Numbered from the stretch's first letter, positions 1-7,768 are shown. The stretch is DNA of 37,200 nucleotides from Lachnospiraceae bacterium (GCA_900753305.1 CAADYR010000135.1:1-37200), one strand, 5' to 3'. The notes: generated by a model from the letters alone, not told the origin. Numbers and translations: made by a program.

Positions 1-480
1 ACACAGACTTTTATTGATTTCAGTACGAATCGTCGTTTCTTGTGGTTACAGAGAGATGAGGTCAGATTACTAAGCGCAGAGTATGTGAATAAAAAAGATG
101 CTGTATTCTGGGAAGGGGAGAAAATACGGTTCCATTTTAAATGGCGTTATGACAGCGATGTTGTCAATCTGTGCCTGCGTGTGGAAGTATTTGACAGTGT
201 GGAGAATCCTGTATGTGCTTCCTTCCTGTATGACATAGAAAGCCGTGATGCAGGTGAGAGGGGGGGAATCACTGTAGATATGGACATATCGCTGCTGCAG
301 GAGGGCAAATACAAGACGATATATACGTTGTTTGTCAGGGATACAGATCATGAAAGTGTTGATCTGGATTGTGTAAATGGTTTGGAATTTGAGAAGAGAG
401 TAATTACACAAAGAGAAATTGTATGGCATTCCAAGTCATGGGGATCACTGGAACTGCCACAGCTTGAAATCGTATCATAA
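1..480 (+). CDS. C-terminal part of a probable polysaccharide ABC exporter ATP-binding protein (Wzt-like), 5' end outside window
   Basis: The reading frame is open from base 1 to the TAA at 478-480, so the gene begins upstream; an internal TTG at 40 is not needed as a start. About 159 residues are visible. They contain no Walker motifs and look like a beta-rich domain (alternating hydrophobic strands, a 'GEKIRFHFKW' strand, an ending rich in W, S and L). This resembles the C-terminal glycan-binding domain of Wzt-type ATPases, which recognises the polysaccharide and couples it to export across the membrane. The assignment rests on fold impression and on the surface-glycan genes that follow (acyltransferase, ligase, carrier, mannose guanylyltransferase). 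The nucleotide-binding half is not visible, so another beta-sandwich carbohydrate protein is possible. Confidence 0.5.
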   Translation, partial: TQTFIDFSTNRRFLWLQRDEVRLLSAEYVNKKDAVFWEGEKIRFHFKWRYDSDVVNLCLRVEVFDSVENPVCASFLYDIESRDAGERGGITVDMDISLLQEGKYKTIYTLFVRDTDHESVDLDCVNGLEFEKRVITQREIVWHSKSWGSLELPQLEIVS

Positions 481-496
481 GGGCATGGAAATCGGA

Positions 497-1567
497 ATGA
501 AGGAAATAGAAAAAGTATATAAAAACAGAATGAGCATGTTCGATCTTCTGAAAGGATTTGCTATTTTTATTGTTGTGTTCTGGCATACATATGATTACTG
601 GAATGGGAATCCGGCGCTGATAGGAGTGCAGATCCCGTTGAACCTGATATGGCTGGGGTTAATGCCTGCGTTTCTTCTGGCAAGTGGATACTGGTTCAAA
701 CCGAAGCCTGTCAAGAGTTATACAAAGAGTCAGATCAGCAGTTTGATGAAGCCGTATGCTTTTGTTGGTATCATGGCAGCAGGCTGCTGTGCAGTGATCA
801 ATTTTCAGCGTTTTCATACTCTGCGTTCTGCATATGGCGGTGCGAGAGGAATTGTGCTGGGATTTCTTACAGGAAGTCAGAATGTTTATACGATAAAGGG
901 CAGGATCATATGTAATCTGGGGCCTGCCTGGTTTTTGTTCACTCTTTGCTGGGCGAGTATTATTTTAAACCTGATCATGAAAAGCAGCAAAATCAAGTAC
1001 AAAAAGACAGTGATTGGAATTTTGCTGGTGATAGGGATCATACTGGAACGTGCACCATGGCTTCCACTGTGTCCCTGTGGAGTCTTGGAGGCAGTATTTA
1101 CATTATATTGCGGCTATTGTCTGAAAGAATCCAAGTTCCTGATCCGTAAATGGTATATGAAAGATTATGTGATCCTTACTGTTTTAGTCATTTTGGGATA
1201 TATTGTGGGAATCGGCATTATGTTCGCAGGTGGTTCACAGTCCTATATTGCACGTATTGTGCCCGGAATTCCACATGCAGTGGTATATATGCGGATCGCT
1301 TTGCATCTGGAGCATATACAGAACAGATTTACAGATTTTGTCCGGAAACTTGGTCGGTATTCCTTATGGATCTTTGTGGTACATTCCATAGAAGTATTGA
1401 GTTTTGACTGGCATCTTTTGAGCGAAAGAGAAATATTCATGCAGAATCCCGTATTGGGATTGATTGTGATTTTTGCGATCAGGGTATGTGTGATCTTTAC
1501 CGGATGTTTTATTGTTGCTAAAATAGATAAGTTTCTGCTCAGGAGGACGAAACATGGGATTTTTTGA
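497..1567 (+). CDS. Membrane acyltransferase, acyltransferase-3 family
   Basis: This polytopic membrane protein of about 356 residues starts with the typical acyltransferase-3 pattern: a short basic N-terminus, then 'MFDLLKGFAIFIVVFWHTYDYW', in which the His after the first transmembrane helix is the conserved catalytic-region histidine. About ten hydrophobic segments follow. Family members move acyl groups onto sugars of exopolysaccharide, O-antigen or peptidoglycan at the membrane. The frame is open back to 419, but that would overlap the preceding gene by 60 bases. ATGs at 485, 497 and 530 are all possible. 497 was chosen because it leaves a short cytoplasmic lead before the first helix, with AAGGG at 479-483 as a rather distant ribosome site. 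It overlaps the downstream ligase by 14 bases, suggesting translational coupling. The acyl group and the glycan are unknown. Confidence 0.78.
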   Translation: MKEIEKVYKNRMSMFDLLKGFAIFIVVFWHTYDYWNGNPALIGVQIPLNLIWLGLMPAFLLASGYWFKPKPVKSYTKSQISSLMKPYAFVGIMAAGCCAVINFQRFHTLRSAYGGARGIVLGFLTGSQNVYTIKGRIICNLGPAWFLFTLCWASIILNLIMKSSKIKYKKTVIGILLVIGIILERAPWLPLCPCGVLEAVFTLYCGYCLKESKFLIRKWYMKDYVILTVLVILGYIVGIGIMFAGGSQSYIARIVPGIPHAVVYMRIALHLEHIQNRFTDFVRKLGRYSLWIFVVHSIEVLSFDWHLLSEREIFMQNPVLGLIVIFAIRVCVIFTGCFIVAKIDKFLLRRTKHGIF

Positions 1568-2951
1568 TGAACTTATAAGCTGGAGTGAAGCTTATGGAGA
1601 GAATACAGCGGTGGAAGAATATCAGGGACTGACCAGAACCTACAGGGAATTATCCGCCGATATTGCAGACTATGCAGAATATTACCGTCAGTTGGAATGT
1701 AACAGGATCGCAGTGCTGGGGGCCACAGCTTATGAATGGTTCTGTAATGCATATGGCGCACTGGCAGCAGGCAAAACGATGATCGCCATGGATGCACTCC
1801 TTCCGGTGGAAGATATTGTGACTTTGCTGAAATATGCTGATGCAGAGTGTGTCTTCACTGATGAAAAGGACAGAAAGATTACAAGGGCATTGGAACAGGA
1901 ACATATTGTATATGAAACTTATCCACAGCCGGAGCATGAGGATGACAGAGACAGATCGGTTTATCGGGATGGAGATATTATGTTCTTCACATCCGGTACA
2001 TCAGGAATGGCAAAGGGTGTGGTGGTTCCTTTCGGGGCATTATACAGAAATGCAGCGAAAGTAAAAGGACAGCTTGCCGGAGGATATAATGGAAAGGTTT
2101 ACATTCCTACGCCAACAGGACATTTGTATGCCAATTTTATAGTTCTGTCATTCTGGAATCAGGGCAGAACCTTATGTATGGGTAATCCAAGACGTATGGT
2201 GGAGGAAATCGCATATTTTAAACCTGCTGTGCTTTCTATCGTAGCGAGTCTGGCAGAGTATCTTCTCCTGAATGGGAAACAGGGAGAAAATGCCAGAGTG
2301 ATCACGGTTGCAGGTTCCAAATGTGAAAAAAGTCTGGAGGAACTGGCAGAAAAGCATGGCATCAGAATGCAGAACCTGTATGGAGCATCGGAGACAGCAG
2401 GTGCTGCTGCAATGAGCAGAATAGAGGACAGCGTGGATCACCTTACTCCTGTGGAAGGTGTAGAATTAACACTGGAGGAGGACGGGGAATTGGTGATCCA
2501 CAATCCTGATGTCATGACAGAATATTATAAGAAGCCGCAGGAAACGGCAGAAGTGTTAAAGAATGGATGTATTTATCTAAAAGATATTGCAGCCAGACAT
2601 GAAGATGGAACACTGGATATTCTTGGACGTAAGCAGGATATGATCTCCATGAAAAATGGAAGTAAACTGTATTATAACGAAGTAGATGAGGAACTGTCAC
2701 AGATCGGGCATGTGAGAGAAGCATGTACGCTGTATACAGATGACCGTATTGTTGCTGTGATAGTAGCAGATGAAGAATGGCATGAACAGGTATTAACGGA
2801 TATTAGAAAATATAATAAAAAGCAGCCATATTTTCGTAAAATAGAAGATATATGGATCAGGCAGGAAGCCTTTGAGCGAACAGGAATGGGCAAACTTGTC
2901 AGAAGAAATGTCTTAGAGGAATATAGAAAGTATAAGGAGCAGGAACAATGA
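1554..2951 (+). CDS. Adenylate-forming acyl ligase (AMP-binding family)
   Basis: This is a class I adenylate-forming enzyme of 465 residues. It shows the phosphate-binding loop 'FFTSGTSGMAKG' (residues about 144-155), the 'YGASETAG' motif, the hinge-region 'GRKQDMISMKNG', and the C-terminal catalytic lysine context 'RTGMGKLVRR'. Such enzymes activate a carboxylic acid with ATP to an acyl-adenylate and pass it to CoA or a phosphopantetheine arm. The next gene is a carrier protein whose ATG overlaps this stop codon (ATGA), so the acyl acceptor is most likely that carrier, as with DltA and DltC. The length is near the short end for the superfamily and no extra domains are seen. The acid substrate cannot be read from the sequence. 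Calling it D-alanine specific would be unjustified, since the partner acyltransferase is family 3 rather than MBOAT. Confidence 0.85.
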   Translation: MGFFDELISWSEAYGENTAVEEYQGLTRTYRELSADIADYAEYYRQLECNRIAVLGATAYEWFCNAYGALAAGKTMIAMDALLPVEDIVTLLKYADAECVFTDEKDRKITRALEQEHIVYETYPQPEHEDDRDRSVYRDGDIMFFTSGTSGMAKGVVVPFGALYRNAAKVKGQLAGGYNGKVYIPTPTGHLYANFIVLSFWNQGRTLCMGNPRRMVEEIAYFKPAVLSIVASLAEYLLLNGKQGENARVITVAGSKCEKSLEELAEKHGIRMQNLYGASETAGAAAMSRIEDSVDHLTPVEGVELTLEEDGELVIHNPDVMTEYYKKPQETAEVLKNGCIYLKDIAARHEDGTLDILGRKQDMISMKNGSKLYYNEVDEELSQIGHVREACTLYTDDRIVAVIVADEEWHEQVLTDIRKYNKKQPYFRKIEDIWIRQEAFERTGMGKLVRRNVLEEYRKYKEQEQ

Positions 2952-3169
2952 CAGAAGAATTATTGGAAGTAATAAGAGAAGCAATGACAGAAGATGATGT
3001 AGAGATCACAGAGGAATCAGAATTTGTAGATGATCTGGGGCTTAGTTCTATGGAGTTCTTTAATTTGATCAGTCTTATTGAAGAGAGATTCCATATAAAA
3101 TTCTCTGACAGAGAGATTCAGAATCTGGAAAATGTAGGAGACGTAGCAGAATTATTGGAAGAGCAATAA
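2948..3169 (+). CDS. Acyl carrier protein
   Basis: This is a 73-residue acidic helical protein with the carrier signature 'DDLGLSSMEF'. Ser34 is in the position that receives the 4'-phosphopantetheine arm (usual form: D-S-L, here S-S-M), and 'FFNLISLIEERFHIKF' forms the recognition helix that follows. The ATG overlaps the stop of the ligase by four bases (ATGA), so the two are co-translated. It very probably accepts the acyl group made by the ligase and delivers it to the membrane acyltransferase encoded two genes upstream. It is not likely to be the housekeeping fatty-acid ACP, because no fab genes are nearby and the DSL motif is altered. Confidence 0.9.
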   Translation: MTEELLEVIREAMTEDDVEITEESEFVDDLGLSSMEFFNLISLIEERFHIKFSDREIQNLENVGDVAELLEEQ

Positions 3170-3203
3170 AGTAGACAGAGTCACTAATATATTTTTATCA
3201 AAA

Positions 3204-3279
3204 AGTGTCAGAAAAGTTATATAATTGTATATACAATAAATACAATTTTAACACATTGACAAGGAATCAATTATGACAC
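3204..3279. promoter_or_regulatory. Intergenic control region before the SGNH hydrolase, with palindromes
   Basis: The 122-base gap before the SGNH hydrolase holds a TATAAT at 3220-3225 that could serve as a -10, though no good -35 is seen (TTATCA at 3195-3200 is 19 bases away). A perfect 14-base palindrome, ATTGTATATACAAT, lies at 3224-3237, overlapping that -10. A wider inverted pair GTGTCA (3205-3210) / TGACAC (3274-3279) brackets the region. No T-run terminator is seen. Regulatory function is inference only. Confidence 0.35.
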
Positions 3280-3291
3280 GGAGGGATAAAA

Positions 3292-4191
3292 ATGAGAAGA
3301 TTCAAAGTACAGATTTGCAAAGCGTTAGCAGGGATTGTGGCGGCGTTACAGATTTTTGGAGCAGCGATGCCGGTTCTGGCAGCAGAAGAGGCACCACAGG
3401 AAATTCACTATGTAGCTCTTGGTGACAGTATTACAGCGGGAGACAGTACATATGTTAATATGGTCGGTAATTTCCTCAAAGGACAGTATGATGGATGCGA
3501 AGTGACCAATCTGGGTGTTGATGGAATACAGAGCGGGGACTTAAAAGAGGTTCTGCTTAATACCTCGAATCCTTATCATGCGGTAGTGTGTGCAGAACTT
3601 AAGAATGCAGACATCATTACTCTGGATATAGGTTCAAATGATATTCTGGTGGCAGCATATGGTGTTATGGCAGACTGTTTCGGGTGTGATGTAAGTGAAC
3701 TGGGTTCTGTTATTTCCGCATGGTCAGCCAGATTGTCTACCAAAAATGTTTTTCAACTGATGAAAGCATACTGGCAGGCACTTCCTATTGCTTATTCTTT
3801 GCATAATGAGCTGTATAATGGTAAGGTTATGAAACAGGCGGTCAGTGATTTTGAAACGAATTATGTGGCAATTCTCAAGGCTCTGAGGCAGATAGCTCCA
3901 AATGCAAAGATTTATGTAGGAAATCTGTATAATCCATTTCATAATACACCAAGTATTTATCTTGGAAGTTTTGAAGTGCTAAATATGGAAACTCTGGCAA
4001 AACAGTACGTATTACAGTTGAATGCGATCATTGAAAAGCAGTCAACAGGATGTGTGATCGTAGATCTGTATAATACCATCAATGCAAATAAATATTTGCA
4101 GGGAGATCCTGATAACTACGATTATAATCCACATCCGAACCAGACAGGACATAGAGCAATTGCAGACAAATTTATCGCAGCAATGAGATAA
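3292..4191 (+). CDS. Secreted SGNH/GDSL hydrolase (probable esterase)
   Basis: This protein of 299 residues has a signal peptide (basic MRRFK start, hydrophobic core, likely cleavage after 'PVLA' near residue 30). Block I of the SGNH fold is 'ALGDSITAG', with nucleophile Ser46. Block III is 'GSND' at 114-117, and the C-terminal block with the catalytic His is 'NPHPNQTGH' (His281). Members cleave esters, commonly acetyl or acyl groups on sugars, outside the membrane. Usually an Asp sits two or three residues before the His; here the nearest Asp (277) is four before, with Asn at -2, so the triad may use another acid. It follows the acyltransferase/ligase/carrier trio in the same direction, which suggests removal or remodelling of the same acyl groups. 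The ribosome site GGAGGG is well placed. Confidence 0.85.
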   Translation: MRRFKVQICKALAGIVAALQIFGAAMPVLAAEEAPQEIHYVALGDSITAGDSTYVNMVGNFLKGQYDGCEVTNLGVDGIQSGDLKEVLLNTSNPYHAVVCAELKNADIITLDIGSNDILVAAYGVMADCFGCDVSELGSVISAWSARLSTKNVFQLMKAYWQALPIAYSLHNELYNGKVMKQAVSDFETNYVAILKALRQIAPNAKIYVGNLYNPFHNTPSIYLGSFEVLNMETLAKQYVLQLNAIIEKQSTGCVIVDLYNTINANKYLQGDPDNYDYNPHPNQTGHRAIADKFIAAMR

Positions 4192-4218
4192 TACAGTCAA
4201 CATAATCACAAACAATCA

Positions 4219-4247
4219 TTGTACTTTAAACACAAATCCGTTATACT
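4219..4247 (+). promoter_or_regulatory. Probable promoter of manC
   Basis: A -35 TTGTAC (4219-4224), a 17-base spacer and a -10 TATACT (4242-4247) predict a start near 4254, about 50 bases before the manC TTG codon. The -10 lies inside the left arm of an inverted repeat described separately. Confidence 0.6.
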
Positions 4248-4279
4248 AGACTCTGTAAAGAATCTGGTATAGCGGATTT
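4234..4279. repeat. 17-bp inverted repeat across the manC promoter
   Basis: The arms 4234-4250 and 4263-4279 pair over all 17 positions (two as G-T), with a 12-base loop. The left arm contains the predicted -10 and the loop contains the predicted start. As RNA, the full hairpin would form only in transcripts reading through from the SGNH gene, where it could slow or end transcription although its T-run is poor (ATTATAT). As DNA it could be an operator. Which of these applies is not decided by the sequence. Confidence 0.6.
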
Positions 4280-4305
4280 ATTATATACAGCGGAGGTAAA
4301 GTATT

Positions 4306-5622
4306 TTGAATATAATTCTGTTATCAGGCGGCAGTGGCAAGCGTCTCTGGCCTTTGTCTAATGATATACGTTCCAAGCAGTTCATTAAACTGTTCAAAGA
4401 CGAACAGGGAAATCGTGAGTCTATGGTACAGCGTGTCTACAGACAGATCACGACAGTTGACAGTGAAGCCAGGGTAACGATCGCTACCAGTAAGACGCAG
4501 GTCAGCGCGATACGTAACCAGTTGGGAGAACAGGTCAGCGTATGTGTAGAACCGTGCAGACGTGACACCTTTCCGGCGATTGCACTGGCGGCAGCTTATC
4601 TGCATGATGTGCAGGAAGTAGGTGAAGAAGAGTGTGTGGCAGTATGTCCGGTCGATCCTTACGTAGACAATTCTTATTATGAGGGAGTCAGGAAGCTGGA
4701 AGAACTGGTACATGCAGGAAATGCAAATCTGACACTGATGGGGATTGAACCGACATATCCAAGTGAAAAGTATGGTTATATTATTCCGGATACAGCAGAT
4801 ACAGTAAGCAAGGTACGTGAATTTAAGGAAAAGCCAACAGTAGAGGCTGCACAGGCCTATCTGGCACAGGGGGCTTTATGGAATGCAGGTGTATTTGCGT
4901 TTAAACTGGGTTATTTATTGAATATTGCACATAGACTTATTGATTTTAAGAAGTACGATGATCTATATGAAAAGTATGATAAACTGACCAAAATCAGCTT
5001 TGACTATGCAGTTGTGGAAAAAGAGAACAGTATTCAGGTAATGCGTTATGCAGGAGACTGGAAGGACGTAGGAACCTGGAACATGATGACTGAAGTTATG
5101 GCGGATCAGAAGCTTGGTAATGTTACAATGGATGACAACTGTGATAATACCAATGTAGTTAACGAACTGGATATTCCGGTATTATGTATGGGATGCAAAA
5201 ACATGGTAGTCGCAGTCAGCAATGATGGTATTCTGGTAGCTGACAAAGATCAGAGCAGTTATATGAAGCCCTATGTAGAATCTATAGGTGGTGTGGTAAA
5301 GTATGCTGAAAAATCATGGGGCAGTTATACTGTGATCGATATGCAGCCACAGTCCTATACAGTTCGTGTAAATTTAAAACCCGGGCATCGGATGAAGTAC
5401 CACAGTCATCAGCACAGGGAAGAAGTATGGACAGTTGTATCCGGTCACGGAAAGGTGATCCTGGATGATCTGATGCAGGAAATTTCAGCCGGCAGCGTTA
5501 TTAAAATCCCGGAAGGATGTAAACACACCGTAATGGCAGACAGTGATCTGCACTTGATCGAAGTACAGATCGGGAAGGACATTTCAGTAGCGGATAAGAC
5601 AGTATTTCCATTAGACAGATAA
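4306..5622 (+). CDS. manC: Mannose-1-phosphate guanylyltransferase (ManC/CpsB type) with C-terminal cupin
   Basis: This protein of 438 residues makes GDP-mannose from mannose-1-phosphate and GTP in the cytoplasm. The N-terminal nucleotidyltransferase domain starts with 'GGSGKRLWPLS' (residues 8-18), the nucleotide-binding loop. 'FKEKP' near residue 172 and 'GVFAFK' are further family motifs. The C-terminal 100 residues form a cupin like mannose-6-phosphate isomerase, with metal ligand candidates H366, H368 and H370 in 'HSHQHREE'. The protein may therefore be bifunctional. The start is TTG, placed 9 bases after GGAGG at 4292-4296; no ATG fits. It is followed closely by an epimerase-like gene and a lipoprotein gene and probably supplies GDP-mannose for the surface glycan made by the upstream locus. 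Confidence 0.9.
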   Translation: MNIILLSGGSGKRLWPLSNDIRSKQFIKLFKDEQGNRESMVQRVYRQITTVDSEARVTIATSKTQVSAIRNQLGEQVSVCVEPCRRDTFPAIALAAAYLHDVQEVGEEECVAVCPVDPYVDNSYYEGVRKLEELVHAGNANLTLMGIEPTYPSEKYGYIIPDTADTVSKVREFKEKPTVEAAQAYLAQGALWNAGVFAFKLGYLLNIAHRLIDFKKYDDLYEKYDKLTKISFDYAVVEKENSIQVMRYAGDWKDVGTWNMMTEVMADQKLGNVTMDDNCDNTNVVNELDIPVLCMGCKNMVVAVSNDGILVADKDQSSYMKPYVESIGGVVKYAEKSWGSYTVIDMQPQSYTVRVNLKPGHRMKYHSHQHREEVWTVVSGHGKVILDDLMQEISAGSVIKIPEGCKHTVMADSDLHLIEVQIGKDISVADKTVFPLDR

Positions 5623-5636
5623 TTTTAGGAGGAGAC

Positions 5637-6527
5637 ATGAGTACAGGCACAAAGTATCAATTAAAAAACGAACACATCAGCATCGAGGTCAGTTCCTTTG
5701 GTGCGGAACTCAAATCACTCAAAAGACAAAGCGACAGCAGAGAATATATGTGGGATGCAAGACCGGAATTCTGGAAAAGGACATCTCCGGTACTGTTTCC
5801 TATTGTAGGTGGACTTCATGAAGGAAAGTATTATTATGAAGGTCAGGAATATGCAATGTCCCAGCATGGATTTGCAAGAGATATGGAGTTTACTCTGACA
5901 GAACAGACACAGGAATCTCTCAGATTTGAACTGAACGATACGGCAGAAACATATGCAAAATATCCATTCCACTTTAAATTGCTGATTACCTATAAGATTG
6001 TGGATAATCATTTAAAGATCACATGGAAAGTGGATAATACTAATAATCATAAGATGTACTTCAGCATTGGTGGACATCCTGCTTTTCTCTGTCCGATTCA
6101 GGAGGGAACGAAGCAGACAGATTACACATTACGCTTTGATACGGCAGACAAGATCGTATCTTCCATGTTAGGAGAGGGCGGTCTGTTGACAAATGAGAAG
6201 AAAACATATGCTTTGAATAACGGTGTATTGGCAGTAACGAAAGATCTGTTTGATAATGATGCACTGGTAATAGAAGGAAATCAGGCACACGAAGTTTCTC
6301 TGGCGTATGGAGAAGAAAAACCATACCTGACAGTCAGATTTGAAGCTCCATTATTTGGAATCTGGTCACCACCTAAGAAGGAGGCACCTTTTATCTGCAT
6401 TGAGCCATGGTATGGCAGATGTGACAGGGCTGACTATACAGGAAGTCTGGAGAACAGAGAGTGGGGAAATGTACTGGAAGCAGGTAAGAGCTTCGAAGTG
6501 TCCTATGAAGTGACTGTTGGGGAATAA
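5637..6527 (+). CDS. Aldose 1-epimerase family protein (LacX-like)
   Basis: This 296-residue protein is of the galactose mutarotase superfamily, resembling the divergent LacX / YeaD-type group. His147 in 'SIGGHPAF' and Glu256 in 'ICIEPWYG' match the catalytic acid and base of mutarotases, which interconvert alpha and beta anomers of sugars. The exact sugar cannot be told. It lies 14 bases after manC, with AGGAGGAG before the ATG, and two bases before the next gene, so it belongs to the manC operon. A role in supplying or proofreading the sugar anomer for glycan synthesis is an inference. Confidence 0.82.
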   Translation: MSTGTKYQLKNEHISIEVSSFGAELKSLKRQSDSREYMWDARPEFWKRTSPVLFPIVGGLHEGKYYYEGQEYAMSQHGFARDMEFTLTEQTQESLRFELNDTAETYAKYPFHFKLLITYKIVDNHLKITWKVDNTNNHKMYFSIGGHPAFLCPIQEGTKQTDYTLRFDTADKIVSSMLGEGGLLTNEKKTYALNNGVLAVTKDLFDNDALVIEGNQAHEVSLAYGEEKPYLTVRFEAPLFGIWSPPKKEAPFICIEPWYGRCDRADYTGSLENREWGNVLEAGKSFEVSYEVTVGE

Positions 6528-6529
6528 TC

Positions 6530-7570
6530 ATGCAGAAAGTTAAATTAAGTCTGCTGACAGTAGTTACAGTGTGTGCGCTGGCGGGCTGTGGAGCAGAGCA
6601 GAGTACGAATATTGAACAGGGGATGCAGCTTCTGGAACAAATGGACTATAATGGTGCTATTGACAGTTTTGAAGCAGCAACTGTATATAATGAAGATGAA
6701 CAGCTCATATACAGAGGAGAAGGACTCGCCTATATGGGACTGGGAGATTATGAGAAAGCAGCGGAGTGTTTTCTTACTTCCATCAGCTATTCAGCAGGTA
6801 AAGTAACGAATCTGGAATTTGATACGAATTATTATCTGGCATCTTCTTATTATAAATCAGGTAAATATGAGGATGCACAGGATATATATTCAGCAATCAT
6901 TGGTCTGCATGAAAAAGATACAGATGCCTATTATCTGAGAGCCTGCACCTTTTTAAAAGAAGGAAACTATGATGCCGCGGTCCAGGATTTCGAGAAAGCT
7001 TTTTCGTTGGATTCAGATAATCTGGAACTGGTGACTTCTGCCTATGAGGAGATGCAGGCAGCAGGTTTTGCAGATGAGGGTAAAGCCTATATTCAGAGTT
7101 TTATGGATAAGTCGGATAAGAAGCTGACAGATTCTCAGAAAGGTATTTTGTATTATTATATGGAGGATTATGCCAACGCCAGAATTTATCTGGATGGCGC
7201 CCTGAATGGAACAGATGCCAAAGTATCTCTGATGCTTGGGCAGACATATGAGAAACTTGGTGATATGAACTATGCAGCAGTAGTATATCAGACCTATCTG
7301 GATGCTAATGCACCGGATGCGGCAATTTATAACAGTCTGGGTAATTGCCTGATGAAACAGCAGAAGTATGAAGATGCATTGGCAGCATATGAAGCAGGTA
7401 TTGAAAGCGGTGATTCAGCCTGCCTGCAAAGTCTGAAATTCAACCAGATCGTAGCTAACGAATATATGGGTAATTTTTCACAGGCTAAGAGTCTGATTAC
7501 AGATTACCTGAATGTATATACAGATGATGCAAAGGCACAAAGAGAAGCACAATTTCTGCAGACTAGATAG
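6530..7570 (+). CDS. TPR-repeat lipoprotein
   Basis: This protein of 346 residues begins with a lipoprotein signal peptide ending in the lipobox 'LAGC', so Cys20 should be lipidated and the protein anchored outside the membrane. The rest consists of about eight tetratricopeptide-like helical repeats (recurrent 'A..Y..LGDYEKAAECF' and 'GNYDAAVQDFEKAF' patterns with the usual A, G, Y and F spacing). Such proteins serve as docking scaffolds. The gene starts two bases after the epimerase stop, so it is the third cistron of the manC operon. A scaffolding role in envelope or glycan assembly is inferred from the operon only. Confidence 0.85.
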   Translation: MQKVKLSLLTVVTVCALAGCGAEQSTNIEQGMQLLEQMDYNGAIDSFEAATVYNEDEQLIYRGEGLAYMGLGDYEKAAECFLTSISYSAGKVTNLEFDTNYYLASSYYKSGKYEDAQDIYSAIIGLHEKDTDAYYLRACTFLKEGNYDAAVQDFEKAFSLDSDNLELVTSAYEEMQAAGFADEGKAYIQSFMDKSDKKLTDSQKGILYYYMEDYANARIYLDGALNGTDAKVSLMLGQTYEKLGDMNYAAVVYQTYLDANAPDAAIYNSLGNCLMKQQKYEDALAAYEAGIESGDSACLQSLKFNQIVANEYMGNFSQAKSLITDYLNVYTDDAKAQREAQFLQTR

Positions 7571-7584
7571 AATTATTGGGCAGA

Positions 7585-7632
7585 ACACAATATATTGTAT
7601 ACAAAAATAAAAGAACAGGCGATATTTAGTGT
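7585..7632 (+). promoter_or_regulatory. Two tandem NrdR boxes upstream of nrdD
   Basis: ACACAATATATTGTAT at 7585-7600 matches the NrdR consensus (acaCwATATaTwGtgt) closely and is nearly palindromic. A weaker box, AGGCGATATTTAGTGT, lies at 7617-7632. The box starts are exactly 32 bases apart, about three helical turns, the arrangement known for the ATP-cone repressor NrdR at nrd promoters. Both boxes lie just upstream of the predicted -35, fitting dNTP-dependent repression of nrdD. Confidence 0.75.
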
Positions 7633-7638
7633 GTTCGA

Positions 7639-7667
7639 TTGACTTATAAGTTGGTGCGTGCTAGTAT
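7639..7667 (+). promoter_or_regulatory. Probable promoter of nrdD
   Basis: TTGACT (7639-7644), 17 bases, TAGTAT (7662-7667). The predicted start near 7674 leaves a leader of about 95 bases before the nrdD ATG. Confidence 0.65.
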
Positions 7668-7674
7668 TAAATCA

Positions 7675-7757
7675 TACACGGTCCTGCGGTGCAAGAGCGG
7701 CACTGGAGAAGGATATGTAAATATGGGGGAAGGCTGTACGGCAGCCGGAGGAAGGAG
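7675..7757 (+). other. Structured 5' leader of nrdD mRNA (candidate regulatory RNA)
   Basis: The leader can fold into two clear hairpins: CGGTGC / GCACTG (7 base loop, about 7686-7704), and GGCTG / CAGCC with a TACGG loop at about 7732-7746. The latter stands just before the GGAGGAAGGAG ribosome-binding stretch. A small AT-rich hairpin ATAT-gtaa-ATAT lies between. The order CACTG ... GGGAAGGC ... AGCC-GGAG recalls the 3' half of cobalamin riboswitches, but the usual upstream half and the final ACCTGCC are missing. Identity is therefore open. Confidence 0.35.
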
Positions 7758-7768
7758 CAAGTTTTTCA

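Noticed and set aside
1554..2951. Naming the ligase DltA (D-alanine activation)
   Set aside because: The acyltransferase partner is family 3, not DltB-type MBOAT, and no DltD is present; the substrate cannot be read from the sequence.
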